From Robiginitomaculum sp. (GTDB lineage Bacteria; Pseudomonadota; Alphaproteobacteria; Caulobacterales; Maricaulaceae), in the NCBI GenBank assembly GCA_021776675.1, contig JAJFFM010000113.1, forward strand, positions 1 to 32,721: a stretch of DNA of 32,721 bases, given 5' to 3'. The notes below the pieces were generated by a model that worked only from the letters and a program-made list of their open reading frames with translations, made no database searches and had not been told where the DNA came from. How positions within the stretch are numbered: position 1 is the stretch's first letter; the number at the start of each line of letters is the position of its first letter. Positions 9,879-17,665 of the stretch are shown here, piece by piece. Both the position numbers and the translations under genes were made by a program.

Positions 9879-12839
9879 TTGTCGAAAAATACGGGGAAAC
9901 ATTTAACACGTTCAGCAAGCGCTGGTTTTGCTATGATAGGGCTCGCTCTGTGCTCAGGTAGTTATGCCAATGGACAGGTTGCTAAAGAAATCATTGTTAC
10001 CGGTACACGGATCAAGCAAACTAATCTTCTGGCCAGCAGCCCAATCACATCATTAACCAATGAAGATATTGCAACACGCGGCGTTACCCGGATTGAGGAT
10101 TTAATCAACGGATTGCCTCAAGTATTTGCTGGTCAAGGCTCCAATATTTCAAATGGGGCTACAGGCATAGCCACAGCGAATTTACGCGGGCTTGGCTCCT
10201 CACGAACTCTGGTGCTTATTGACGGTCGCCGCATGGCTTCTGGTACGGTCAATCAGGTGGCAGCTGATCTCAACCAAATCCCAGCCGCCTTGGTTAAAAA
10301 CATCGATGTTTTAACAGGTGGAGCCGGAGCCGTTTACGGCTCTGATGCCCTTGCTGGCGTCGTTAATTTTCAAATGGAACGCGATTTTGAAGGTATAAGG
10401 CTCGATGCGCAAATTGGCGCTTACCAACATAACAATGATAATCAATTTTTCAGATCGATACTTGAAACATCTGACAATTTATCCGCACCCATGGTAGAAA
10501 ACCAGCTAGACGGCGCTACTAAAGATTTTACATTAGTCTACGGGCATAATTTTAAAAATGGTAAGGGCAATATTACCACTTACCTCGGGTACCGAAGCGC
10601 CAAAGAAATCCGCCAGGACGCCAGGGATTTTTCTGGCTGTTTTTTAATCAATGGCCTGCAAAGTGGAGGTCCAATAACATGTCGCGGCTCCCTTATTTCA
10701 GCACGTGGATTGTTTACTAATGGTGCATTTGATACCAGTAACTTCTTGTTTTCGCTTGACCCGGATGCTGATAATGAGTTTCAAAGAGTAACTTTATCTG
10801 GCCAGGCAGGACTACCAGCTGCCCCCCGGTTCAACTTTACCCCCGATAACTTCTTTCAACGTCCTGATGAACGCTATACAGCAGGAATATTTGCCCACTA
10901 CGACTTAAGTCCGCGCGATGAAATATACGCAGATTTCATGTTTGCAGATGATCTCTCTATTGCTCAAATTGCCCCGTCGGGAAATTTCTTTAACACAGAT
11001 CTCATCAGTTGTGACAACCCTTTCCTATCCGACCAACAACGCGACATTATTTGCACCAACCGAGGCTTTGGGCCTACCGACAATGCCGACCTCTTGATCG
11101 GTAGACGAAATGTTGAAGGCGGCCCACGACGCAGCAGATTACATCATAAATCATACCGAGCAGTCCTAGGTATACGCGGGGAATTCCGGTCCTTATTAGG
11201 CTTTGAATATGATGTATCAGCCCAGCACTCGGTTGCTGATTTGTCAGAAACCCTTGAAAACGGCCTGTCAATCAGTAGGTTACAGCGCGCTCTTTTAGCA
11301 ACAACTGATGCCGCCGGTAACCCTGTATGTGATTCCGTTTTGGACGGAACAGATCCTGATTGCGTCCCAATTGATTACTTTAGCGCAGATGGCGTCACGC
11401 AGGCAGCAGTGGATTATGTCAGTACGCAAGGGCAACAGGGCGGACTTTATAAACAAACAATATTACTGGCGAACATTTCTGGCAATCTTGGAAGTTACGG
11501 TGTGCAGATACCTGGAACCTCTTCGGGCGCTAAAATTATTCTAGGCAGTGAATACCGTAAAGATTACTACCGTATGGATACTGATCCAAGGTTGATTAGC
11601 GGCGATGTTGCAGGTGTCGTTGGCGGCTCACAAGTTGACATTTTTGGCGCATTCGACAGTCTGGAAGCTTTTGGAGAATTACAATTACCATTGCTAGAAA
11701 ACAAACCCTTGGCCAAAGATATGGTCTTCAAGGGCGCATATCGTTATGCGGATAATTCTCTGTCAGGCGGTGCCAGTATTTATTCTGCAGGCGGGATATG
11801 GCAAGTCAATGACGCCCTACGCTTTCGCGGTCAGTATCAAAGAGCTGTACGTGTCGCCAATGCAATAGAATTGTTTCTACCTACCTCAGCAAGGGTTTTC
11901 AACTTTAGCTCTGGTGACCCGTGTGCCGGAGCGGCACCCCGTGCAACACTTGCTCAATGTGCAAACTCAGGTGTCACTGCGGCACAATACGGCAATATCT
12001 TGGTCAACCCCTCTGGGCAGTTTAATGCGCTAAAAGGCGGCAACCCTAATTTAAATCCGGAAAAATCGGATACCTTCACAATCGGCGCCATTATTCAAAT
12101 GTCAGGGCCGTTTGAAGGGTTCACTATTTCAGCAGATTATTTTGATATTACCGTCAACGACTTTATTGGCACTGCGGATCCCATTCAATCGATCGACAAT
12201 TGTGTGTTTGACGGCACCCCGCTGTTTTGTAATCTTATCAACAGAGATCCAGCTTCCGGCTCTCTCTGGTTAAGCGATAGTGGCTTTATAGAGGCGAACA
12301 ATACTAATATTGGCTCCCTGTTCACATCCGGAATTGATATTAATGCCAGTTACGATACGGAGCTCCCTGCGAATTTAGGTGGGATTGGCCTTACACTAAC
12401 GGGCACTTATTTATACGATTTGATTGAACAGACGTTCCCCGGAGGGCCTAAAATTGATTGTGTGGGGTTTTATGGAAGTAGTTGCGGTACACCCAACCCG
12501 CGCTGGCGCCATATAGCTAGTCTAAACTGGCAAACAGATTACAATATTGATGCTCGGTTTAGCTGGCGGCATTTTGCTAATGTTAAGGCAGACCCAAGCT
12601 TAAATGCAGCTATAGGGTCTTTTGATGAACAATTGGGCGCGGTTGATTATTTTGATTTAGCACTGACATACCGCGGCCTTGATAATGCAACCATTCGCGT
12701 AGGCATAAACAATATTTTCGATAGAGAGCCCCCCATCAGTACATCTGTTGGTGCGGGTTTAGGAAACGGCAACACTTTCCCACAGGTCTACGATGCGCTC
12801 GGACGTTTCTTATTCGCCAGAGTTACCTTGGATTACTAA
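9879..12839 (+). CDS. TonB-dependent outer-membrane receptor
   Basis: 986 aa, TTG start with AAAGGA upstream; plug 'EIIVTGTRIKQTNLLASSPITSLTNEDIATRGVTRIEDLINGLPQV...LRGLGSSRTLVLIDGRR' and C-terminal barrel '...INNIFDREPP...RFLFARVTLDY'. Confidence 0.95.
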   Translation: MSKNTGKHLTRSASAGFAMIGLALCSGSYANGQVAKEIIVTGTRIKQTNLLASSPITSLTNEDIATRGVTRIEDLINGLPQVFAGQGSNISNGATGIATANLRGLGSSRTLVLIDGRRMASGTVNQVAADLNQIPAALVKNIDVLTGGAGAVYGSDALAGVVNFQMERDFEGIRLDAQIGAYQHNNDNQFFRSILETSDNLSAPMVENQLDGATKDFTLVYGHNFKNGKGNITTYLGYRSAKEIRQDARDFSGCFLINGLQSGGPITCRGSLISARGLFTNGAFDTSNFLFSLDPDADNEFQRVTLSGQAGLPAAPRFNFTPDNFFQRPDERYTAGIFAHYDLSPRDEIYADFMFADDLSIAQIAPSGNFFNTDLISCDNPFLSDQQRDIICTNRGFGPTDNADLLIGRRNVEGGPRRSRLHHKSYRAVLGIRGEFRSLLGFEYDVSAQHSVADLSETLENGLSISRLQRALLATTDAAGNPVCDSVLDGTDPDCVPIDYFSADGVTQAAVDYVSTQGQQGGLYKQTILLANISGNLGSYGVQIPGTSSGAKIILGSEYRKDYYRMDTDPRLISGDVAGVVGGSQVDIFGAFDSLEAFGELQLPLLENKPLAKDMVFKGAYRYADNSLSGGASIYSAGGIWQVNDALRFRGQYQRAVRVANAIELFLPTSARVFNFSSGDPCAGAAPRATLAQCANSGVTAAQYGNILVNPSGQFNALKGGNPNLNPEKSDTFTIGAIIQMSGPFEGFTISADYFDITVNDFIGTADPIQSIDNCVFDGTPLFCNLINRDPASGSLWLSDSGFIEANNTNIGSLFTSGIDINASYDTELPANLGGIGLTLTGTYLYDLIEQTFPGGPKIDCVGFYGSSCGTPNPRWRHIASLNWQTDYNIDARFSWRHFANVKADPSLNAAIGSFDEQLGAVDYFDLALTYRGLDNATIRVGINNIFDREPPISTSVGAGLGNGNTFPQVYDALGRFLFARVTLDY

Positions 12840-12887
12840 ACTACCTTGGGCTTACTAAGGCATTCATCTTTATGTGTAGGAAATTAT

Positions 12888-12925
12888 GACCGCTCCGGGA
12901 GAAGGTCGGTTACCCGAAAGCGGCC
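12888..12925. repeat. Imperfect hairpin in intergenic DNA (GACCGCTCCGGG ... CCCGAAAGCGGCC)
   Basis: Inverted-repeat arms read directly; part of a roughly 290-bp non-coding stretch with further small palindromes (12989-13006, 13043-13052, 13070-13081). Confidence 0.4.
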
Positions 12926-13133
12926 AATTTGAAGGTTGTTAATATCAACAAAGTTTGTTTACGCCGCTGCCAAAAAACAAATAGCTCTTTGCGGTCATCG
13001 CCGCAAATTAAGAGACAAACCGAAAGAGTTGCGACCAACAACACAATATTGTTGACGAATACAACTAGGGTTGCCAGCAACTGACTTTTTCAACTGCCTT
13101 GCCCAAACACCTCATGCCCCCTATATCGTCCTT

Positions 13134-13976
13134 ATGAAATTTATCATTATGAACGGTGCCGGGAATCGGTTTGGGGTTTTTGATGCCCGCGCGCATCCCG
13201 GCTTTACTATGACATCTGATTTGGCCAAAGCTACAGCCACCAAAAACGGGCCTATGGGTGCATTGGGAGCAGATCAGATTATTGTTATGCGCCCACCTAA
13301 GTCAAGCGGCGCTGACATATTCATGGAGATCTGGAATGCGGACGGCGGCGAAGTTGACGCGTGCGGCAACGCTTCTCGCTGTATCCCTTGGCTGGCGATG
13401 GTTGAGACTGCTCAGGACACCATCATGCTCGAAACTAATGCTGGGCACTTACAGACAACACGGATTAGTGAGCATCAAGTCTCTGTTGATATGGGGGAGC
13501 CGCTTTTGCAGTGGAACGAAATCCCGCTTAAAGAATATATGGATACCCATGTGGTCGACGTCAAAGTAGGCCCCATTGATGCACCAATTCTTGCACGGCC
13601 GGGTGCGGTCAATATGGGCAATCCTCACTGCGTGTTTTTTGTCGACAATGCAGACGAGACGGCCGTGGATAAAATTGGCCCGATGATAGAATTTCATCCC
13701 CTCTTCCCTGAGCAATGTAATGTAGGCTTTGCCGAAATCCGCGGAAAAGACGTAATCCGTTTGCGCGTATGGGAGCGCGGTGTCGGTATTACCAAGGCTT
13801 GCGGTACCGGTGCATGTGCTGCTCTAGTCGCCGCCCACCGCCAAGGCCACACGGATCGGATGGCGCGCATCATCATGGACGGCGGTGATTTACAAATAGA
13901 ATGGCGCGAAAGCGATAATCACGTCATTATGACCGGCCCGGTAGAGGTGGAGTTTGAGGGTGAGCTAGATGTCTAA
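13134..13976 (+). CDS. dapF: Diaminopimelate epimerase
   Basis: Track ORF starts at TTG 13071 but homology starts at ATG 13134 (MKFIIMNGAGNRFGVFDAR); catalytic Cys motifs 'NADGGEVDACGNASRC' and 'KACGTGACAAL'. Confidence 0.92.
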   Translation: MKFIIMNGAGNRFGVFDARAHPGFTMTSDLAKATATKNGPMGALGADQIIVMRPPKSSGADIFMEIWNADGGEVDACGNASRCIPWLAMVETAQDTIMLETNAGHLQTTRISEHQVSVDMGEPLLQWNEIPLKEYMDTHVVDVKVGPIDAPILARPGAVNMGNPHCVFFVDNADETAVDKIGPMIEFHPLFPEQCNVGFAEIRGKDVIRLRVWERGVGITKACGTGACAALVAAHRQGHTDRMARIIMDGGDLQIEWRESDNHVIMTGPVEVEFEGELDV

Positions 13977-13986
13977 CACATCCATC

Positions 13987-15045
13987 TTATTTCTTAAGAC
14001 CGTGTTTGCGTAGTAGCCCCCTGAATTGGTGATAGGTCAGGCCTAGGTATTTCGCCGCCTTGCCTTGATGGTTTTTGCTGTACTTTAAAGCTTCTTGTAT
14101 AATAGTCAGCTCAAAGGCATCTGTACGTTCCGTGAGGCTTTTGCCTGAAATGTCATTTGCGGCAGGTATGGATGCATGACTAAACTCACCTTGGTCAGCT
14201 ACACTCTGATGTTCAGCCTGATGTTCAGCGTTTTTTTGTTCCGCCCTTTTTTGATTAGGATGGGCCATTCTCAATTGCCAGGGCGTATCAAACGGATCAA
14301 GATTGATGTTGGTAATCGGTACATCAAGGCCATCCTCGTCGTTCCAAGCACGCCCTACGGCTCTTTCTATGACGTTTTTCAATTCTCGCACATTGCAAGG
14401 CCAATCATAGGACTGCAAAAATTCAATGACCTCGGCGCTAAACCCTGCGAAACTGTCTTCGCCCAGGACCGTGACCATGTTGGCAGCAAATTTTTCGGCC
14501 ATTGGCATAATGTCCGTTTTGCGTGCGCGGAGCGGCGGCAAAGTTATGACATCAAATGCCAATACAGATAAGAGGTTAGAACTGAAACGCCCTTCTGCAA
14601 CCTCAGCCCTTAGATCTACTGCGCTTGATGATAATATACGAACATCAACACTAATGTCTTCCGTACTGCCTATAGACTTGAATGAGCCAGTTTCTATCAT
14701 GCTCAGTAGTTTTTCCTGAACGGCCATAGGCATGGCTTCGATATTATCTATAAAGAGTGTGCCGCCCTCTGCTTCTTCTAGCAAGCTTGTCGCAAGCCCT
14801 GATGCAGCGCCGAAAATACGCGCCTCAAGAGTTTCCCCATCCATGGCCGCACAATTTACGGCTTGCCATGTTTGCTCCCAGCGTGGTGATAAGAAATGCA
14901 GGCGTCCTGCCACCGATGTTTTGCCTGTACCGTTCTCACCGACGACCAAAATAGGCTTATCAATTGCCGCTAAACCCGAAATCGAATCTAATGTCACCAG
15001 CCATGCAGGGCTCTGCCCTATGAGTTTTTGCGCTATTTCTACCAT
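13987..15045 (-). CDS. pspF: PspF-like AAA+ enhancer-binding-protein homologue with degenerate ATPase/sigma54-contact motifs and an intact Fis-type HTH
   Basis: GENGTGKTSVAGRLHFLSPRW (Walker A + W56 position), C-terminus 'AAKYLGLTYHQFRGLLRKHGLKK' matches PspF; divergent from pspA. Confidence 0.88.
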   Translation of the reverse strand: MVEIAQKLIGQSPAWLVTLDSISGLAAIDKPILVVGENGTGKTSVAGRLHFLSPRWEQTWQAVNCAAMDGETLEARIFGAASGLATSLLEEAEGGTLFIDNIEAMPMAVQEKLLSMIETGSFKSIGSTEDISVDVRILSSSAVDLRAEVAEGRFSSNLLSVLAFDVITLPPLRARKTDIMPMAEKFAANMVTVLGEDSFAGFSAEVIEFLQSYDWPCNVRELKNVIERAVGRAWNDEDGLDVPITNINLDPFDTPWQLRMAHPNQKRAEQKNAEHQAEHQSVADQGEFSHASIPAANDISGKSLTERTDAFELTIIQEALKYSKNHQGKAAKYLGLTYHQFRGLLRKHGLKK

Positions 15046-15184
15046 ATTTAGTATATATAGCTAAACTTATGTAGTGTAAATAACTAGTTTTTAGTATTTT
15101 CCACTACTTGATATTTCAGCAAACCATCCATTTTCAGGGAATATCTATATATTTCAATGGTTTATAAATTTCGTGACTTTTTTT

Positions 15185-15200
15185 TGGAACTTGTCATTCT
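15185..15200 (+). promoter_or_regulatory. Degenerate -24/-12-like sequence TGGAACTTGTCATTCT upstream of the psp operon
   Basis: GG of the -24 element present; expected -12 GC reads TC (consensus TGGCACG-N4-TTGCT). Confidence 0.25.
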
Positions 15201-15230
15201 ACTGAGGAAAGCCACACCAATTCGGGTGGC

Positions 15231-15273
15231 AAGAAATTAACGGCCCAAATTTAACGGCTCAAATTTAACGGCT
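15231..15273 (+). repeat. Short direct repeats: AAGAAATTAACGGCC, CAAATTTAACGGCT, CAAATTTAACGGCT (two perfect 14-bp units plus one diverged unit)
   Basis: Direct reading; lies in the psp leader, about 65 bp upstream of the first small ORF. Confidence 0.85.
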
Positions 15274-15336
15274 CTGGCGCTTCCCCCTTCAAGCCAGGGC
15301 CACCCAAACGCCCTTAGGGCAGAAAGAAGAGAGACC

Positions 15337-15492
15337 ATGACGTATCGTACACTTGATACCGAAACAACATTTACTGAGAGCAGCCTTTTAGGTGATTCAA
15401 GCGCTCCGGTTCGCCATTTACGAGCTAGACGCAGAGCATCGACACTTCGTCATCGTTCAAGCGGTGTAAGATTGTCCGGCTTTGGCATCTAA
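15337..15492 (+). CDS. Small ORF, 51 aa, Arg-rich: MTYRTLDTETTFTESSLLGDSSAPVRHLRARRRASTLRHRSSGVRLSGFGI
   Basis: Manual translation; purine-rich GAAAGAAGAGAG upstream of ATG; fills the pspF-pspA gap; not in supplied track because it is short. Confidence 0.55.
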   Translation: MTYRTLDTETTFTESSLLGDSSAPVRHLRARRRASTLRHRSSGVRLSGFGI

Positions 15493-15520
15493 GCCATTTT
15501 AACCCCCACAAGGAAACAAC

Positions 15521-15685
15521 ATGACCGACGAAGAATTTGATTACGAAAGCCGCACAGGAAGCCGCGCCCAAAAGCATCAAGATTATAAAGCAAAATTCTG
15601 GCGCTTCGTAAAATATCTCAGCACCCGTAAATTGGAATGCTGGGGATTTTTCGCCGCCGGCTATATCATCGCCACAATTTTTTAA
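15521..15685 (+). CDS. Small putative membrane protein, 54 aa: MTDEEFDYESRTGSRAQKHQDYKAKFWRFVKYLSTRKLECWGFFAAGYIIATIF
   Basis: Manual translation; AAGGAA upstream of ATG; charged N-terminus and hydrophobic C-terminal helix; immediately upstream of pspA. Confidence 0.65.
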   Translation: MTDEEFDYESRTGSRAQKHQDYKAKFWRFVKYLSTRKLECWGFFAAGYIIATIF

Positions 15686-15747
15686 GAGCCAGTTCTTAAT
15701 TTAACGCCAACCCTCAAAACCAAACACAATTACTATAGGAGACTACA

Positions 15748-16479
15748 ATGGGAATTTTTTCAAGAATGGGTGACATCATCAATTCCAACCTCAACTCAAT
15801 GATCGATAAAGCAGAAAATCCTGAAAAGATTACGCGTTTGATCATCCAAGAGATGGAAGACACATTGGTCGAAGTTCGCACCTCAGCCGCCCGCAATATC
15901 GCAGAAACCAAAGAATTGAGCCGCCGTGCAGACCAATATGATGCTCGCTCAAAAGAATGGGCCGATAAAGCGGAACTTGCTTTGACTAAAGGTCGTGAAG
16001 ACCTAGCCCGAGGCGCTGTGCAAGCCAAACAACAATCAGAGCAGATGGCTGCAGTCGTCCGTAAAGAAATAGAAATCTTAAACGAAGCTGTTGCCAAAGC
16101 AGATTCCGATTTGGAAAAACTGCAGGCTAAACTGAACGAAGCCAAAGCCAAGCACAAAGCCTTGATGATGCGCGGTAGCACTGCTACAAACCAAATTAAG
16201 ATGCGCAAGGTTATGACTTCTAACAAAGTTGACGATGCCCTTGCCCGTTATGAACGCATGGAACGCAAAGTAGACGAATTAGAAGCACATGTAGAAGCTT
16301 TCGACCTAGGTGGTGGTCTTGGTAATGGCCAGAGCTTAGAAAGCCAATTTGCAGCTCTGGAAGCTGATGACGCTGTAGAAGCTGAGTTAGCCACGTTGAA
16401 AAAAAGCCTTGGTAAAACAATGGGTAAAACGAATACCAAGCCCGCGAAACCCGCAAAAAAGGTTGCAGCTAGTAAATAG
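15748..16479 (+). CDS. pspA: Phage shock protein A (PspA/IM30 family)
   Basis: MGIFSRMGDIINSNLNSMIDKAENPEKITRLIIQEMEDTLVEVR...; coiled-coil Ala/Glu/Lys-rich. Confidence 0.96.
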   Translation: MGIFSRMGDIINSNLNSMIDKAENPEKITRLIIQEMEDTLVEVRTSAARNIAETKELSRRADQYDARSKEWADKAELALTKGREDLARGAVQAKQQSEQMAAVVRKEIEILNEAVAKADSDLEKLQAKLNEAKAKHKALMMRGSTATNQIKMRKVMTSNKVDDALARYERMERKVDELEAHVEAFDLGGGLGNGQSLESQFAALEADDAVEAELATLKKSLGKTMGKTNTKPAKPAKKVAASK

Positions 16480-16532
16480 CTGCAACCAAATGCGAACCTC
16501 GTAACGTCTAACCTTTAGAGAGAGAAAATTGA

Positions 16533-16793
16533 ATGAGTGAATTAGCCTTAATGATCCCAATCGTTGCCATTGTAGGCGGCATCGGGGCCGGGATGCTTAA
16601 ATCCCACTATAAGCATAAAGAAAAAATGATGGGACATATGAGTGTGGACCAAATGGCAGAACTGGAACAAATGTCCAAAATTGCCGACATACTCGACCAA
16701 CGTGTCAATGTCCTGGAACGCATATTGGACGATGAAGTGCCAAATTGGAGAGAAAGTCCAGAAAGGAATGAAAGCCATGACAAAACGATATAA
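16533..16793 (+). CDS. pspB: Phage shock protein B
   Basis: 86 aa, N-terminal TM then 'MMGHMSVDQMAELEQMSKIADILDQRVNVLERILDDEVPNWRE'; position between pspA and pspC. Confidence 0.88.
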   Translation: MSELALMIPIVAIVGGIGAGMLKSHYKHKEKMMGHMSVDQMAELEQMSKIADILDQRVNVLERILDDEVPNWRESPERNESHDKTI

Positions 16794-17259
16794 AAATAAA
16801 TTCGACCGCGCCATGAACGATGCCAATTGGGAAGGTGATGATGATGGCTACGCATATTCAGCACCCCGCAAAATATTCCGCCGCAATAAGATAGACGGTG
16901 TCATGGGCGGGGTCTGTGCCGGGATTGGTGATTACCTAAATGTTGACCCGATTGTTGTTCGTATCCTTACTGTAATATCGTTCTTCATGACCGGCGTTAC
17001 TTTTTTCATCTATATCGGATTTTGGATTTTTACCCCGTCCGATAATCGGGCTCCTTACCGCCGTGAACATCGCCAGGCACGTAAAGCTCGACGGAAACAC
17101 CAAGATGATCCAAGCGAACCATTAACTCGTCCAGCAGCTAGCTACCGAACCGTAAGAGGTAAGTTTAGCTCACTTGAAGGCCGCTTACAGGACTTAGAAA
17201 AGTCAATTACATCAAGCGAATGGCAACTGCGCCGGGACTTCCGCGACTTAGAGAGTTAA
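16777..17259 (+). CDS. pspC: Phage shock protein C, PspC domain plus basic/coiled C-terminal extension
   Basis: Track ORF 16642..17259 probably over-extended; likely ATG 16777 overlapping the pspB end; 'KIDGVMGGVCAGIGDYLNVDPIVVRILTVISFFMTGVTFFIYIGFWIFTP'. Confidence 0.92.
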   Translation: MTKRYKNKFDRAMNDANWEGDDDGYAYSAPRKIFRRNKIDGVMGGVCAGIGDYLNVDPIVVRILTVISFFMTGVTFFIYIGFWIFTPSDNRAPYRREHRQARKARRKHQDDPSEPLTRPAASYRTVRGKFSSLEGRLQDLEKSITSSEWQLRRDFRDLES

Positions 17260-17357
17260 GCTGGGAAAGCCAATCAAGACTAAGCGGGCGGACTTTAAAT
17301 CCGCCCGTAAAACAAACAACAAATTACAAGCACACCGAAACATAATAGGAGGACAAA

Positions 17358-17576
17358 GTGTTTACCAAATTATTTTTAATCGCCGCCGTTGGAACAGGTG
17401 CTCTCGGAACTGGTGCCGCAACGGGTTTTGCCCCGACCAGTGTAGAATTTGCAGCTGGCCCCGTTAGAGTTGAAGCAGGCAATGGTAATTTTATCTCCGC
17501 CCATATGGCAGAGCACACATCATTGACGTTGATAATTAACCTACAAGATGAGCGTAAATTACAGCTTAAGTTTTAA
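17358..17576 (+). CDS. Small exported/membrane-anchored protein, 72 aa
   Basis: GTG start with AGGAGG upstream; signal-like MFTKLFLIAAVGTGALGTGAATGFA; follows pspC. Confidence 0.6.
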   Translation: MFTKLFLIAAVGTGALGTGAATGFAPTSVEFAAGPVRVEAGNGNFISAHMAEHTSLTLIINLQDERKLQLKF

Positions 17577-17599
17577 TCCACCGAGTTTATCTGTTTAAA

Positions 17600-17639
17600 A
17601 AAATTGACCATCACGACATATGTCGTTATAGTCAATTTT
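17600..17639. promoter_or_regulatory. Nested inverted repeat coinciding with a sigma70-like promoter (TTGACC-N17-TATAGT); spacer contains perfect palindrome ACGACATATGTCGT
   Basis: AAAATTGAC 17600-17608 / GTCAATTTT 17631-17639; ACGAC-ATAT-GTCGT 17613-17626; TTGACC 17604-17609; TATAGT 17627-17632. Confidence 0.55.
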
Positions 17640-17665
17640 CCAGTCCACAAAAAGAGAGAGCAAGA

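Noticed and set aside
13071-13133. dapF ORF starting at TTG 13071
   Set aside because: The start lies in a small palindrome and the extra 21 residues do not resemble DapF; ATG 13134 begins the conserved MKFIIMNGAGNRF.
13969-14013. Short ORF overlapping the dapF stop (ATGTCTAAC..., MSNTSILFLKTVFA), considered as relic of a downstream coupled gene such as mtaB
   Set aside because: Only 14 aa and fully antisense to the pspF 3' end; chance overlap is simplest.
16642-16776. N-terminal extension of the PspC ORF overlapping pspB
   Set aside because: The extension is out-of-frame pspB coding sequence; ATG 16777 with normal PspC N-terminus is more likely.
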